DNA of 64,000 nucleotides from Paraburkholderia sp. D15 (GCF_029910215.1 NZ_CP110396.1:496001-560000); one strand, 5' to 3'; shown: positions 8,961-17,826, numbered from the stretch's first letter. Notes: generated from the sequence alone by a model not told the origin. Program-made: numbers and translations.

Positions 8961-10106
8961 GTGAACCACTCCTACCGCATCGCGGCGGTCGGCTGCTGTC
9001 TGGCCGTTTCCGTCTGTCTGCCGAACACCGGCTTTGCCGCATCCGATTCTTCCTCCTCCTCGTCCGTCACCCTGTACGGCATCCTCGATACCGGCGTCGA
9101 ATTCCTTAACAATGCCGCGGCCACGGGCAAGCAGACGCACGACGTCACGCGCCTCACCTCCGGCAATATGTCGGGCTCGCGCTGGGGCGTCACCGGCACC
9201 GAAGATCTCGGTGGCGGCTCGAAGACATTCTTCCGCCTCGAAAGCGGCATCAACGTCGACAGCGGCGCACTGCTGCAAGGCGGCCGCGAATTCGGCCGGC
9301 TCGCCTACGTGGGGCTGTCGAACAACGCGTACGGTTCGCTGTCGCTCGGCCGCCAGGGCGGCATGTTCCTCGACTGGCTGAGCGTCTACAACCCGCTCGG
9401 CAACGCGGTGTACGCGATCAAGATGCAGGACCCGGCGTTCTCCGACCGGCTCGACAACACGGTGCGCTACGAACATCACTTCGGCCCGGTCACCGCGCTC
9501 GTCCAGTACAGCCTCGGCTACGACAACGTGACGTATGGCGCGCAACCCGCCGGCGACACCCGCAACGCGCGCGTGATCGAGGCCGGTCTGCGCTATAAGA
9601 GCGGCCCGTTGAGCGCCGCGCTCGTGTACGACCAGAAGAACGGCGGCAGCACGAGCCCGAGCGCCGCGCACACCACCAAGGCCGGCGGCTACGAAGGCGA
9701 CCTCGATCGCCGCATCGGCGTGGGTGTGCGCTACACGCTGGCCTCCACCGATCTGTTCGGCGGCTACCGCTACCTGAATTCGCAGGCGATCCATCTGAGC
9801 ACGCTGTCCACGGGGCCGGTCGAAGCGACCAGCCTCTACTGGCTCGGCGCGACATATCACGCCAGCGCCGCGCTGAATCTGTCGAGCACCGCGATGTATC
9901 AGAACTTCTATGGCACGTCGCGCGATCCGTGGTCGTTCCAGGTGGATGCCGACTACTTCCTGTCGAAGCGCACGGACCTGTACGTGAACCTCGCGTACGC
10001 GCTGAACCGCAACGGCTCGAACCTCGGGTTGAACGGTTTCGGCACCGACGTGGTGGCGGGCAAGAACCAGATCGGTCTGCAGGCCGGCATTCGCCACACG
10101 TTCTGA
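8961..10106 (+). CDS. Gram-negative porin (OmpC-like, Burkholderia type)
   Basis: A 381-residue outer-membrane porin. The signal peptide ends near GFAASD. The mature protein begins with the typical SSVTLYGILDTGVEF strand, contains GSRWGVTGTEDLGGG and SLGRQGGMF (the loop-3/eyelet region), and ends with the C-terminal Phe of GIRHTF needed for barrel assembly. It starts at GTG 8961 behind AGAGG. It forms trimeric channels for small solutes. It lies 10 bp ahead of an ABC importer, which suggests that porin and importer take up the same substrate. Confidence 0.93.
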   Translation: MNHSYRIAAVGCCLAVSVCLPNTGFAASDSSSSSSVTLYGILDTGVEFLNNAAATGKQTHDVTRLTSGNMSGSRWGVTGTEDLGGGSKTFFRLESGINVDSGALLQGGREFGRLAYVGLSNNAYGSLSLGRQGGMFLDWLSVYNPLGNAVYAIKMQDPAFSDRLDNTVRYEHHFGPVTALVQYSLGYDNVTYGAQPAGDTRNARVIEAGLRYKSGPLSAALVYDQKNGGSTSPSAAHTTKAGGYEGDLDRRIGVGVRYTLASTDLFGGYRYLNSQAIHLSTLSTGPVEATSLYWLGATYHASAALNLSSTAMYQNFYGTSRDPWSFQVDADYFLSKRTDLYVNLAYALNRNGSNLGLNGFGTDVVAGKNQIGLQAGIRHTF

Positions 10107-10116
10107 GGATCACGGC

Positions 10117-10797
10117 ATGAATAGCGCGAGTGTTGCGATCCGCGTGCGCGGACTTCGTCAGACTTTCGGCACGCAGAACGTGCTCGACGGCATCGATCTC
10201 GACGTGCCGGCGGGCACCACGCTCGCGCTGCTCGGACCCTCCGGCTGCGGCAAGAGCACGCTGCTCAAACTGCTGGCCGGTCTGCTGCAACCCGACGCGG
10301 GCCAGGTGATGTTCGGCCACGATACGGTCGCCGACGCGTCGACCTGCGTGCCGCCGGAAGCGCGCGGCCTCGGCATGGTGTTTCAGGACTACGCGCTGTG
10401 GCCGCATATGACGGTGGCCGGCAACGTGTCGTTTCCGCTCGAAATGCGCGGCGTCGGCCGGCGCGAACGCGCGCAACGGGTCGCGGCGGCGCTCGCGCGC
10501 GTCGGTCTCGACGGCATGGGCGCGCGCCGTCCGTCGGCCTTATCGGGCGGTCAGCAGCAGCGCGTCGCGCTCGCCCGCGCGATCGTCGCCGAGCCGCGCA
10601 TCCTGCTGTTCGACGAACCGCTGTCGAATCTCGATAGCGCCTTACGTGCGAGCCTGTGCGACGAAATCGGCGCACTGCTCGCGCAACTCGGCACCACCGC
10701 GGTCTATGTGACCCACGAGCGCAAGGAAGCCGAAGCCCTCGCCCATACGATCGTCACGCTGGCGCAAGGGCGCGTGGAAAGCATCCTTCATCGCTAA
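10117..10797 (+). CDS. ABC transporter ATP-binding protein (iron/spermidine-type importer)
   Basis: A 226-residue ATPase with Walker A GPSGCGKSTLL, Q-loop VFQDYALWPHM, signature LSGGQQQRVALARA, Walker B ILLFDEPLSNLD and the switch His in YVTHER. It is short and ends without the C-terminal TOBE/OB regulatory domain of the usual 350-residue FbpC or PotA proteins. It powers the importer formed with the two downstream genes. The ATG at 10117 lies 10 bp after the porin stop. Confidence 0.9.
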   Translation: MNSASVAIRVRGLRQTFGTQNVLDGIDLDVPAGTTLALLGPSGCGKSTLLKLLAGLLQPDAGQVMFGHDTVADASTCVPPEARGLGMVFQDYALWPHMTVAGNVSFPLEMRGVGRRERAQRVAAALARVGLDGMGARRPSALSGGQQQRVALARAIVAEPRILLFDEPLSNLDSALRASLCDEIGALLAQLGTTAVYVTHERKEAEALAHTIVTLAQGRVESILHR

Positions 10798-10810
10798 AGG
10801 AATCGCTACA

Positions 10811-11785
10811 ATGTTCAAGTCAATTTTCTTCGTTATTCTCACCATGTCGTTGACCCTCGGGCTGGGCGCTGTCCCGGCCGAAGCCGCTACGCTCACTGTC
10901 TACACCGCCGGTCCCGGCAATCTCAGCAAGAAACTCGCGCTCGGCTTCGAGCGCAAGACCGGCGTCAAGGTCGATCTGTTCCAGGCCACCACCGGCAAGG
11001 TGATGGCGCGTCTCGAAGCGGAAGCGAGCAATCCGCACGTGGACGTCCTGATTTCCGCGTCATGGGACACCGCGCAGGATCTGGAAAAACGCGGCTGGCT
11101 GCTCGACTATCAGAGCCCGAACGCTACCCGCGTATCGCCGATGTTCAAAGGTCCGGGCTATGTCGCGCAAGGCATCTCCGCGCTCGGCATCGTGTGGAAT
11201 ACGCGCACCGGCAAACCGGAACCGCACGACTGGCGCGATCTCGCGGGCCCCGCCTATCGCAATCAGGTGACCACGCCGAACCCGGCGCTGTCGGGCGCAT
11301 CGCTCGATCTGCTGCTCGGTTTGCAGGATCGTCTCGGCGAAGCGGCCTGGTCGCTGTTCGATAGCCTGCACAAGAACGGCATGGTCGTGCTCGGACCGAA
11401 TGCGCAGGCCATCAATCCGGTGCTGCAAGGCGCGAAATCGGCGGTGTTCGGCGCGGTCGATTACGTCGCGTACGGCGCGGCATCGAACGGCGAATCGGTG
11501 AAGGTGATTTTCCCGAGCAGCGGCACCGTGATCGCGCCGCGTCCGATGATGATTCTGAAAACCTCGCGCGCGCAGACCGAAGCGCGGGCGTTCATCGACT
11601 ATGTGTTGTCCGACGAAGGCCAGAAGCTCGTCGCCGATGCGTGGCTGATTCCGGCGCGCGACGATATCGCCGGCACGCGTCCGCCGCTGAAAGACCTGAA
11701 GCTGCTGCCGCAGGACGACGGTTCGAACACCAAGACGCGCGCCGAAGTGCTCGCACGCTTTAACGCGCTGTTCGGCGAGCACTGA
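10811..11785 (+). CDS. periplasmic substrate-binding protein (Fe3+/FbpA-type ABC importer)
   Basis: A 324-residue binding protein with a signal peptide (residues 1 to about 26, ending PAEAA). The mature N-terminus LTVYTAGPGNLSKKLALGFE is typical of the iron/putrescine/AEP binding-protein class, followed by ATTGKVMARLEAEA and PHVDVLISASWDTA. No Tyr-Tyr ferric-ligand pair is obvious, so the cargo is uncertain; iron, phosphonate or an organic cation are possible. The stop shares one base with the start of the permease. Confidence 0.8.
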   Translation: MFKSIFFVILTMSLTLGLGAVPAEAATLTVYTAGPGNLSKKLALGFERKTGVKVDLFQATTGKVMARLEAEASNPHVDVLISASWDTAQDLEKRGWLLDYQSPNATRVSPMFKGPGYVAQGISALGIVWNTRTGKPEPHDWRDLAGPAYRNQVTTPNPALSGASLDLLLGLQDRLGEAAWSLFDSLHKNGMVVLGPNAQAINPVLQGAKSAVFGAVDYVAYGAASNGESVKVIFPSSGTVIAPRPMMILKTSRAQTEARAFIDYVLSDEGQKLVADAWLIPARDDIAGTRPPLKDLKLLPQDDGSNTKTRAEVLARFNALFGEH

Positions 11786-13497
11786 TGGCCCGCGTGATGA
11801 CGCGCGGCACGCCCAACGTGCGCGCGGTTCGGGCGAAACGCGGCGGCTCGGCGTGGTGGCTCACGCCGCTCTTCGCCGCGCTCGCGGTGCTGATCGCGTT
11901 GCCGGTCGGCTTCGTCGTGTTGCAGGCGGTCTTTCCGTTGCTCAATCGCGGTTCGTTCGCCCATCCGTTCGGCGCATTCGCGCAGACATTGATGCATGCG
12001 GATACGTTGCCCTTGCTCGGTAACACCGTGCGCTTCGGTGTGGGCGTATCGCTCGCGAGCGTCGCGCTCGGTCTGCCGCTCGGCGCGCTGCGCGGACTGT
12101 TCCGCTTGCCGGGCGCGCGCATCTGGGATCTGCTGTTTCTCGCGCCGTTCCTGATTCCGCCGTATCTCGCCGCGTTCGGCTGGATTCTGCTGCTGCAGCC
12201 CAACGGCTATCTTGAGCAACTGACCGGCGTGAACCTCGGCCGCTTTCTGTTCTCGTTCAATGGCGTGGTCGCGGCCATGACGTTCGGCGTGTTTCCGGTC
12301 GTCTACTTCTCGGTGTCGCGCACGCTCGCCGCGTTGGGCGGTCGCCTCGCGGAAGTCGCGCGCGTGTTCGGCGCGGGACCGTGGCGCGGCTTCATGCGCA
12401 TCACGCTGCCGTTGATGCTGCCCGCGATCGCCGCCAGCGCGTTGCTGACCTTCACGATGGCGATCGAGGAATTCGGCGTGCCGTCCGCGCTCGGTTCGCG
12501 CGCCGGCTTCACTTTGATGGTGACGTCGATCGAGGAGCGCTTCTCGGACTGGCCGATCGATCTGCCCGGCGCGTCCGTGCTCTCGTTGCTGCTGGCGTTG
12601 CTTGCGCTCGCCGCTTTCGTGCTGCAGCGGCGCGTACTCGCGGGCCGCGATTTCGAAACGCAGACCGGCAAACCGAATGCGCTGTTGCGGCGCGAGCTGG
12701 GCCGCTGGCGCTGGCCGGTGTTGCTGCTGTTCGGTTTTGTCGCGTTGTGCGCGGCCATCGCACCGTTGTTCGCGATCGTCACGACCGCGTTTTCGCGCAC
12801 CCTGTCCGGCGGTTTTGCATCCGGCAATCTGACGCTCGCGCATTTCGCGGCGCTCTCGTCGGGTAGCGACGGCGCGAGCGCGCTCGGCACGAGTCTCGCG
12901 CTCGCCGCCGCGACCGCGCTCGTGACCGGCGGGCTGGGTTTCGTCAGCGCATGGGTGGTCGTGAAAACGCGCGTGCGCGGCCGCGCGGCGCTCGACGCGT
13001 TGACGCTGCTGCCGCATGCGCTGCCCGGCATCGTCGTCGGCGTGGGTTTGATTCTGGCGTGGAATCTGCCGCTCTGGCCGCTCACGCCATACAACACGTG
13101 GGGCATTCTGCTGCTGTCGTATTGCTGCCTGCTGCTGCCCTACCCGATCCGCTACACGAGCGCGGCGCTGCGTCAGCTCGGTTCGGGTCTGGAAGCCGCG
13201 GCGCGCGTGCATGGCGCGACCCAGACGCGGGTGTTGGCGAGGATTGTGATGCCGCTGGTCGCGCCGGCGCTGATCTCGTCGATGATGATCGTGTTCGCGG
13301 TCGCTTCGCGCGAACTGGTGACGTCGCTGCTGCTCGCGCCGAGCGGCGTGCAGACCGCGTCGATCTTCATCTGGCAGCAGTTCGAGCAGGGTTCGATCGG
13401 CGATGGCATGGCCATGGGCACCGTGACGCTGTTGATCAGCGGCGCATTGCTGGGCTGCGGCGCGCGCTGGGCCAGACGGTTCGACGACGCGCTTTGA
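11785..13497 (+). CDS. fused-domain ABC permease (FbpB-type)
   Basis: A 570-residue inner-membrane permease with about 12 spans, formed by two homologous halves. Each half has an EAA-like cytoplasmic loop that docks the ATPase (ARVFGAGPWRGFMRITLPL near residue 190 and AARVHGATQTRVLARIVMPL near residue 470). The start overlaps the binding-protein stop (TGATG), so translation is coupled. This architecture is usual for Fe3+ and related importers. Confidence 0.88.
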   Translation: MARVMTRGTPNVRAVRAKRGGSAWWLTPLFAALAVLIALPVGFVVLQAVFPLLNRGSFAHPFGAFAQTLMHADTLPLLGNTVRFGVGVSLASVALGLPLGALRGLFRLPGARIWDLLFLAPFLIPPYLAAFGWILLLQPNGYLEQLTGVNLGRFLFSFNGVVAAMTFGVFPVVYFSVSRTLAALGGRLAEVARVFGAGPWRGFMRITLPLMLPAIAASALLTFTMAIEEFGVPSALGSRAGFTLMVTSIEERFSDWPIDLPGASVLSLLLALLALAAFVLQRRVLAGRDFETQTGKPNALLRRELGRWRWPVLLLFGFVALCAAIAPLFAIVTTAFSRTLSGGFASGNLTLAHFAALSSGSDGASALGTSLALAAATALVTGGLGFVSAWVVVKTRVRGRAALDALTLLPHALPGIVVGVGLILAWNLPLWPLTPYNTWGILLLSYCCLLLPYPIRYTSAALRQLGSGLEAAARVHGATQTRVLARIVMPLVAPALISSMMIVFAVASRELVTSLLLAPSGVQTASIFIWQQFEQGSIGDGMAMGTVTLLISGALLGCGARWARRFDDAL

Positions 13498-13554
13498 GCG
13501 TGGTGCGCTGTGGGCGCTGCTGCGAAGCAGCGTCAACGCGCATCGCGGCGCGAT

Positions 13555-13598
13555 GAGCAAACGATAGGCAAACGATAAGCAAGCGATAAGCAAACGAT
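13555..13598. repeat. four tandem 11-bp units
   Basis: Four head-to-tail copies of an 11-mer ending in GCAAACGAT, one of them GCAAGCGAT (starts 13555, 13566, 13577 and 13588). They lie just downstream of the permease stop. They are too short and regular to be CRISPR; this looks like a replication-slippage microsatellite. Confidence 0.75.
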
Positions 13599-13633
13599 GA
13601 ACTAGCGGCTAGATGGCGGCGAACCATCTGCAA

Positions 13634-13662
13634 GCGGGGCGGTAACCACATCACCGCCCCGC
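13634..13662. terminator. GC-rich hairpin between convergent genes
   Basis: A perfect 10-bp inverted repeat GCGGGGCGGT / ACCGCCCCGC with a 9-nt loop, placed between the ends of the convergent permease and CYTH-like genes. It lacks a clear T-run on either strand, so termination may be weak or Rho-aided. Confidence 0.5.
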
Positions 13663-13672
13663 GCCCTACCGC

Positions 13673-14554
13673 TTACTGACTACAGAACGTCGGCTGATAC
13701 TTGTACACCCACGCGGTCTTCGTCGAACTCGGCGACTGCACCCAGTTCGTCATCCCCTGAATCACGCTGAACATCAACTGCGAACGCGACGTCACCTTGT
13801 CGGTGAAGTCTCCGTCGCTGTTCACATCGACTTCGAACGAGATTTCCGCGAGCGCGGGCGTGGTCGAACCGTTCGCATACCAGACCGTCATCGTGAAGTC
13901 GGCGTTTTCCTGGCCGAGATCGCTGACCGGACCGTCGTACGTCACCTCGTGAATCGACAGCCCGCTCACCGGCACCAGCGACTGGCTGCTGATGCTGTCG
14001 AACACATGCGTGGTCGGGAACAGGTCCTTGATGTCGCTCAGGTGGTTGATGTTCTTCGAGTCCGACAGCGGCTCGCTGGTGGAGTGCGAAAAGGTTTCGT
14101 TCGATGGCGGCGTGATGTCGTCTTCGAGTTTGCTCTTCGCCTTGGATGAACTGCCGCTCACGTCGGTCTTCGCCGAGGTCGTCTGGTTCGGCGAGCCGAA
14201 CTTCAGTTCGATGTTGCGGCCGCTGCTGTCGTCGCGCTCGCGCATCGAATAGCCGGCCTGCTTGACCGCGCAGGTGCCCGGCGCATCGTAGTACAGCACG
14301 GTGCGATCGTTGTCGGCCACGAAGCTGCCGGTGACGGTGCGGTCGAAACCGTTGGCCGCCAGACTCGCCTGCAGATCGGTGAGGAAACGGTTGGCCGCAT
14401 CGGCCGGCTGGCTCGCGAAATTCACAGGGTTAAGCAGCACTTTGTATTCGCGGCTGCCTACCGACGGCGTGCCTGCGTGCGCAATCGTGCTCGCGCAAAG
14501 CAAAGCCGCCGTCCCTGCATGATGCCATCTGATCTTTGTCATTTCGGTTCTCAT
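13673..14554 (-). CDS. exported CYTH-like protein of unknown role
   Basis: A 293-residue protein with a signal peptide ending near STIAHA. After it, GSREYKVLLNP resembles the first strand of a CYTH triphosphate-tunnel fold (normally ExExK; here the first Glu is Ser), followed by VLYYDAPG, GYSMRERDD and IELKFGSP, which match later CYTH strands with basic residues. The C-terminal third contains FEVDVNSDGDFTDK, a calcium-loop-like acidic stretch. A CYTH fold outside the cytoplasm would be unusual. The CYTH assignment is inference from motif order; it could be an unrelated exported protein. Confidence 0.5.
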   Translation of the reverse strand: MRTEMTKIRWHHAGTAALLCASTIAHAGTPSVGSREYKVLLNPVNFASQPADAANRFLTDLQASLAANGFDRTVTGSFVADNDRTVLYYDAPGTCAVKQAGYSMRERDDSSGRNIELKFGSPNQTTSAKTDVSGSSSKAKSKLEDDITPPSNETFSHSTSEPLSDSKNINHLSDIKDLFPTTHVFDSISSQSLVPVSGLSIHEVTYDGPVSDLGQENADFTMTVWYANGSTTPALAEISFEVDVNSDGDFTDKVTSRSQLMFSVIQGMTNWVQSPSSTKTAWVYKYQPTFCSQ

Positions 14555-14656
14555 GGATTGAAAGGGTACTGCCCCTTCAATCTACGGGCGGCGAGTGACA
14601 ACGTGGTGAAGTGCGCGCAAATGGCCGGCGGAATCCGCGCCTTGACTCGACGTAGA

Positions 14657-14688
14657 TATGAAGGTAACCTTCAAAGGTAGCCTTCATA
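14657..14688. promoter_or_regulatory. MarR-type operator (nested palindromes)
   Basis: A 32-bp element whose outer arms TATGAAGG (14657-14664) and CCTTCATA (14681-14688) are perfect inverted repeats. It encloses a perfect 13-bp palindrome GAAGGT-A-ACCTTC (14660-14672). It lies 81 bp upstream of the marR start, in the divergent region with the CYTH-like gene, and is the likely autoregulatory site of the MarR protein. Confidence 0.65.
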
Positions 14689-14769
14689 GTTTGAGCATGT
14701 GCCTGAACCTGGCTTGAAGCCATATCTGCCTACCCTCCTTCGCATGTCCATTACGTCTTCATTCACGTC

Positions 14770-15228
14770 ATGACCCGGCGCGACACTTCATCCGCCCCCG
14801 ACACCGACGCCCTGCACGCCATGGCGGAAGACCTGCGCGTGGTGACCGGCAAGCTGCGCCGGCGGCTGCGCGAAGAGGCGCACATCGGCGATTTCACGCC
14901 GTCGCAGATTCAGGTGCTGGGCCTGCTGGAACGAGAGGGCTCGGCCACCGTCAGCGAGCTTGCACGTCTGCACGGCATGCGTCCGCAATCCATGGGCGAA
15001 AAGCTGTCGGTGCTGAAAGCCGCCGGTCTCGTCAGCGGCGCGCCCGATCCGAACGACGGCCGGCAGACGGTGCTCTCGCTCACGCCCGCTTTCCGCAAGA
15101 AGGTCAAGGCCAGCCGCGCGGCACGCGAAGACTGGCTGTTTCGCACCATCCAAAGCCACTTTTCGGCGGCCGAACAGCAGCAGCTCGCGGTCGGCGTCGA
15201 ACTACTCAAACGCCTCATCGACTCGTAA
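14770..15228 (+). CDS. MarR-family transcriptional regulator
   Basis: A 152-residue winged-helix regulator. The core runs from about residue 40 to 110: TPSQIQVLGLLEREGSATVSELARL, then GMRPQSMGEKLSVLKAAGLV as recognition helix, and the wing PDPNDGRQTVLSLT. The flanking helices form the dimer interface. It leads a probable operon with an isochorismatase-like hydrolase and an MFS exporter, the usual MarR/efflux layout. The nested palindrome upstream is the probable operator. Confidence 0.9.
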   Translation: MTRRDTSSAPDTDALHAMAEDLRVVTGKLRRRLREEAHIGDFTPSQIQVLGLLEREGSATVSELARLHGMRPQSMGEKLSVLKAAGLVSGAPDPNDGRQTVLSLTPAFRKKVKASRAAREDWLFRTIQSHFSAAEQQQLAVGVELLKRLIDS

Positions 15229-15244
15229 CGCAGGAGAAAACACC

Positions 15245-15808
15245 ATGGCACTCACCACGCTCGACGCGAAGACCGCACTGGTCGTCATCGATCTCCAGCG
15301 CGGCATCGTCGCGCTGCCCACCGCGCACTCCACCGCGGAGGTCGTCCAGCGCGCCGCGCAACTGACCGAAGCGTTCCGCCGTCATGGTCTGCCCGTGGTG
15401 CTGGTGAACGTGGCCGGCAGCGCGCAGGGCCGCGCGGACCAGACGGGCCCCAAGGGCGATTTCCCGGCCGCCTTCACGGAGCTGATGCCCGAGCTGAACC
15501 AGCAGCCGTCGGACCATCTCGTCACCAAACGCACGTGGGGCGCGTTCACCAACACCGATCTGCACGCGCATCTGCAAGCGCAAGGCGTCACGCAGATCGT
15601 GCTGCTCGGCGTCGCGACCAGCATCGGCGTCGAATCCACCGCGCGCCACGCGCATGAACTCGGCCTGAACGTCACGCTGGTGGTGGATGCGATGACCGAT
15701 ATGCATCTGGACGCGCACAACAACACGCTCGCGCGCATCTTCCCGCGCATCGGCGAGACCGGCACCACGCAGGAGGTGCTGGACCTGCTCGAACGCACGC
15801 ACGGCTAA
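15245..15808 (+). CDS. isochorismatase-family protein with Cys-to-Gly substitution
   Basis: A 187-residue cysteine-hydrolase fold protein. The catalytic Asp is in VVIDLQRG near residue 16 and the Lys in VTKRTWGAF near residue 97. The usual nucleophile segment reads GVATSIGVESTARHAHELG near residue 118-136, with Gly where amidase-type members have Cys. True isochorismatases (EntB, PhzD) also lack this Cys, so vinyl-ether hydrolysis is more plausible than amide hydrolysis. AGGAG lies ahead of the ATG. It is 16 bp after the MarR gene. Confidence 0.85.
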   Translation: MALTTLDAKTALVVIDLQRGIVALPTAHSTAEVVQRAAQLTEAFRRHGLPVVLVNVAGSAQGRADQTGPKGDFPAAFTELMPELNQQPSDHLVTKRTWGAFTNTDLHAHLQAQGVTQIVLLGVATSIGVESTARHAHELGLNVTLVVDAMTDMHLDAHNNTLARIFPRIGETGTTQEVLDLLERTHG

Positions 15809-15922
15809 TGCACCCACTGCGCACGCATCAGGCGCGCATCACGCACCCATGAGCCAATCCATCGCGCCGCGTGCACGCCGCACGACCGGCGCATCCTTGA
15901 GCCACTCTCCCAGGACGACCCC

Positions 15923-17263
15923 GTGACAGGCACGTTCCGTTCGCTGCGCACGTACAACTACCGGGTCTGGGCGAGCGGTGCGATCGTCTCCAACATCGGC
16001 ACGTGGATGCAGCGCACGGCGCAGGACTGGCTGGTGCTCACGGGGCTCACGCATCACAATGCGACGGCCGTGGGCATCGTCATGTCGTTGCAGTTCGGCC
16101 CGCAGATGCTGCTGTTGCCGCTCACCGGCTACGCGGCCGATCACTTCGACCGCCGCAAGCTGCTGTTCGCCACGCAGGCCTCGATGGGCACGCTCGCGCT
16201 GCTGCTCGGACTGCTGACCGTCACTGGTCTCGTGCAGCTCTGGCAGGTGTACGTGTTCGCGGGTTTGCTCGGCTGCGTGACCGCGTTCGACTCGCCCGCG
16301 CGTCAAACTTTCGTGTCCGATCTGGTCGGCGAGGCCGACCTCGCCAACGCGGTCGGTCTGAACTCCACGTCGTTCAACGCCGCGCGCATGATCGGCCCGG
16401 CTGTCGCGGGCTTGCTGATCGCGTCGGTGGGCACGGGTTGGGTGTTCCTCATCAACGCGCTGTCGTTTATCGCGGTGCTCGGCGCGCTGCGCATGCTGCG
16501 GCTCGACCAGCTGTATCTGAAGCCACGCGCGAAACGCGCGCGCGGCAGTTTCGTGGAAGGCTTCAAATATGTATGGCGCCGGCCCGATCTGAAGGCCGCG
16601 CTGCTGATGCTGTTCCTGATCGGCACGTTCGGGCTGAACTTCCCGATCTTCATCTCGACCATGTCCGTCACCGCGTTTCATGCGGGCGCGGGCGAATACG
16701 GCGTACTGAGTTCGACCATGGCGATCGGCTCGGTGACCGGCGCGCTGCTCGCGGCGCGCCGCTCGAAACCGCGCATGGCGTTGTTGCTCGGCGCGGCGAC
16801 GGTATTCGGCGTGGGCTGCACGGTGGCCTCGCTGATGCCGAACTACGTGCTGTTCGGCATCGTGCTGATCGCGGTCGGCGTATCGACGCAAACCTTCACC
16901 ACGTCGACGAACAGCCTCGTGCAACTGACCACCGAACCCGCGATGCGCGGCCGCGTGATCGCGATTTTGCTGGCCATCGCGCTGGGGGGCACGCCGCTCG
17001 GCGCGCCGGTGGTCGGCTGGGTCGCGGATCGCTTCGGTCCGCGCTGGGCGCTCGGCGTGGGCGCCGCGTCGGGTTTCGCGGCGGCGCTGGTCGGCTTGCT
17101 GTATCTCGTGAAGTACCGGCAGTTGCGCGTGTACGTGGAGAATGGATGGCTGCGCTACAGCATCGACGATCCGCGTCAGGCGCCGCCGCAGGTCAGTCCG
17201 GCCATGGCGGTGCAGAACGCGGTGTTGAATGAAGCGGAAGAGGATACGTCGTCGAGCGTTTGA
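15923..17263 (+). CDS. MFS transporter, EntS/DHA3-like
   Basis: A 446-residue membrane protein with about 12 hydrophobic spans. The N-terminal region FRSLRTYNYRVWASGAIVSNIGTWMQ is diagnostic of the enterobactin-exporter-like (EntS/MFS_3) group, and the loop motif DHFDRRKLL follows span 3. It starts at GTG 15923; an upstream ATG at 15849 is out of frame. It is the third gene after marR and the isochorismatase-like protein, so it is probably an exporter of the compound sensed by MarR. Confidence 0.85.
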   Translation: MTGTFRSLRTYNYRVWASGAIVSNIGTWMQRTAQDWLVLTGLTHHNATAVGIVMSLQFGPQMLLLPLTGYAADHFDRRKLLFATQASMGTLALLLGLLTVTGLVQLWQVYVFAGLLGCVTAFDSPARQTFVSDLVGEADLANAVGLNSTSFNAARMIGPAVAGLLIASVGTGWVFLINALSFIAVLGALRMLRLDQLYLKPRAKRARGSFVEGFKYVWRRPDLKAALLMLFLIGTFGLNFPIFISTMSVTAFHAGAGEYGVLSSTMAIGSVTGALLAARRSKPRMALLLGAATVFGVGCTVASLMPNYVLFGIVLIAVGVSTQTFTTSTNSLVQLTTEPAMRGRVIAILLAIALGGTPLGAPVVGWVADRFGPRWALGVGAASGFAAALVGLLYLVKYRQLRVYVENGWLRYSIDDPRQAPPQVSPAMAVQNAVLNEAEEDTSSSV

Positions 17264-17285
17264 TGGTTTGCCTGGAGGTTGTTCA

Positions 17286-17780
17286 ATGAAAAAAATTTTC
17301 GGTTTTGCACTGGCATGCGCGCTAGCCTGCTCGATGCCGATCGCGAACGCGAACGCGGCACAACCGGGCGCGTCCGTCCTGGCAAAGCAGCTTGACGACA
17401 AAGGCGCAAAAGCCACGGTGAGCGGCATGTCGGAGTCCGAGTGGGACAACGTCCTGACTCGCATCGATGCCGGCAACGCAGCATGGGTTGCGCTCGCGCC
17501 GAAGCTGGCCGAAGGAACGGATGGCGGATATTCCGAAGACCTTGGAATTGGACTCGCATTCGCGCTGCCAAAGAATCCCAAGGCGGTACTCAAAGCCATT
17601 GATCCCAACAACGGTCCGGTACTTGGCGTTGGTCGAGTTTGCTCTGCACCGTTCATCGAAGATACGGTCAAAGACATTCCGGCCTACATCAAGCGCGCTA
17701 AAGCGGCGTTGCATGGCGTACATGACCCGGCGTTGCAAAACGTGAGGGACGCCTGTCTGGCAGAACTGGCGAAGCCATAG
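17286..17780 (+). CDS. exported hypothetical protein
   Basis: A 164-residue protein with a clear signal peptide (KKIFGFALACALACSMPIANANA). The mature part is alanine-rich, with WDNVLTRIDAGNAAWVALAPKL and two cysteines (VCSAPF and DACLAEL) that could form a disulphide in the periplasm. The helical AWVALAPKL segment resembles small periplasmic proteins seen near type VI or export loci, but no family was recognised. TGGAGG precedes the ATG. It lies 22 bp after the MFS gene and ahead of a terminator. Confidence 0.65.
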   Translation: MKKIFGFALACALACSMPIANANAAQPGASVLAKQLDDKGAKATVSGMSESEWDNVLTRIDAGNAAWVALAPKLAEGTDGGYSEDLGIGLAFALPKNPKAVLKAIDPNNGPVLGVGRVCSAPFIEDTVKDIPAYIKRAKAALHGVHDPALQNVRDACLAELAKP

Positions 17781-17826
17781 ACAGAAAAGCTCGCGACGAA
17801 GGCCGGCCTGTTGCAGCAGGAACACA

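Noticed and set aside
11599-13593. Long minus-strand open frame opposite the ABC permease
   Set aside because: Arg/Gln/Ala-rich composition without domains; the plus-strand permease has clear EAA loops and spans.
13555-13598. Possible CRISPR-like array
   Set aside because: Units are 11 bp, contiguous and without spacers.
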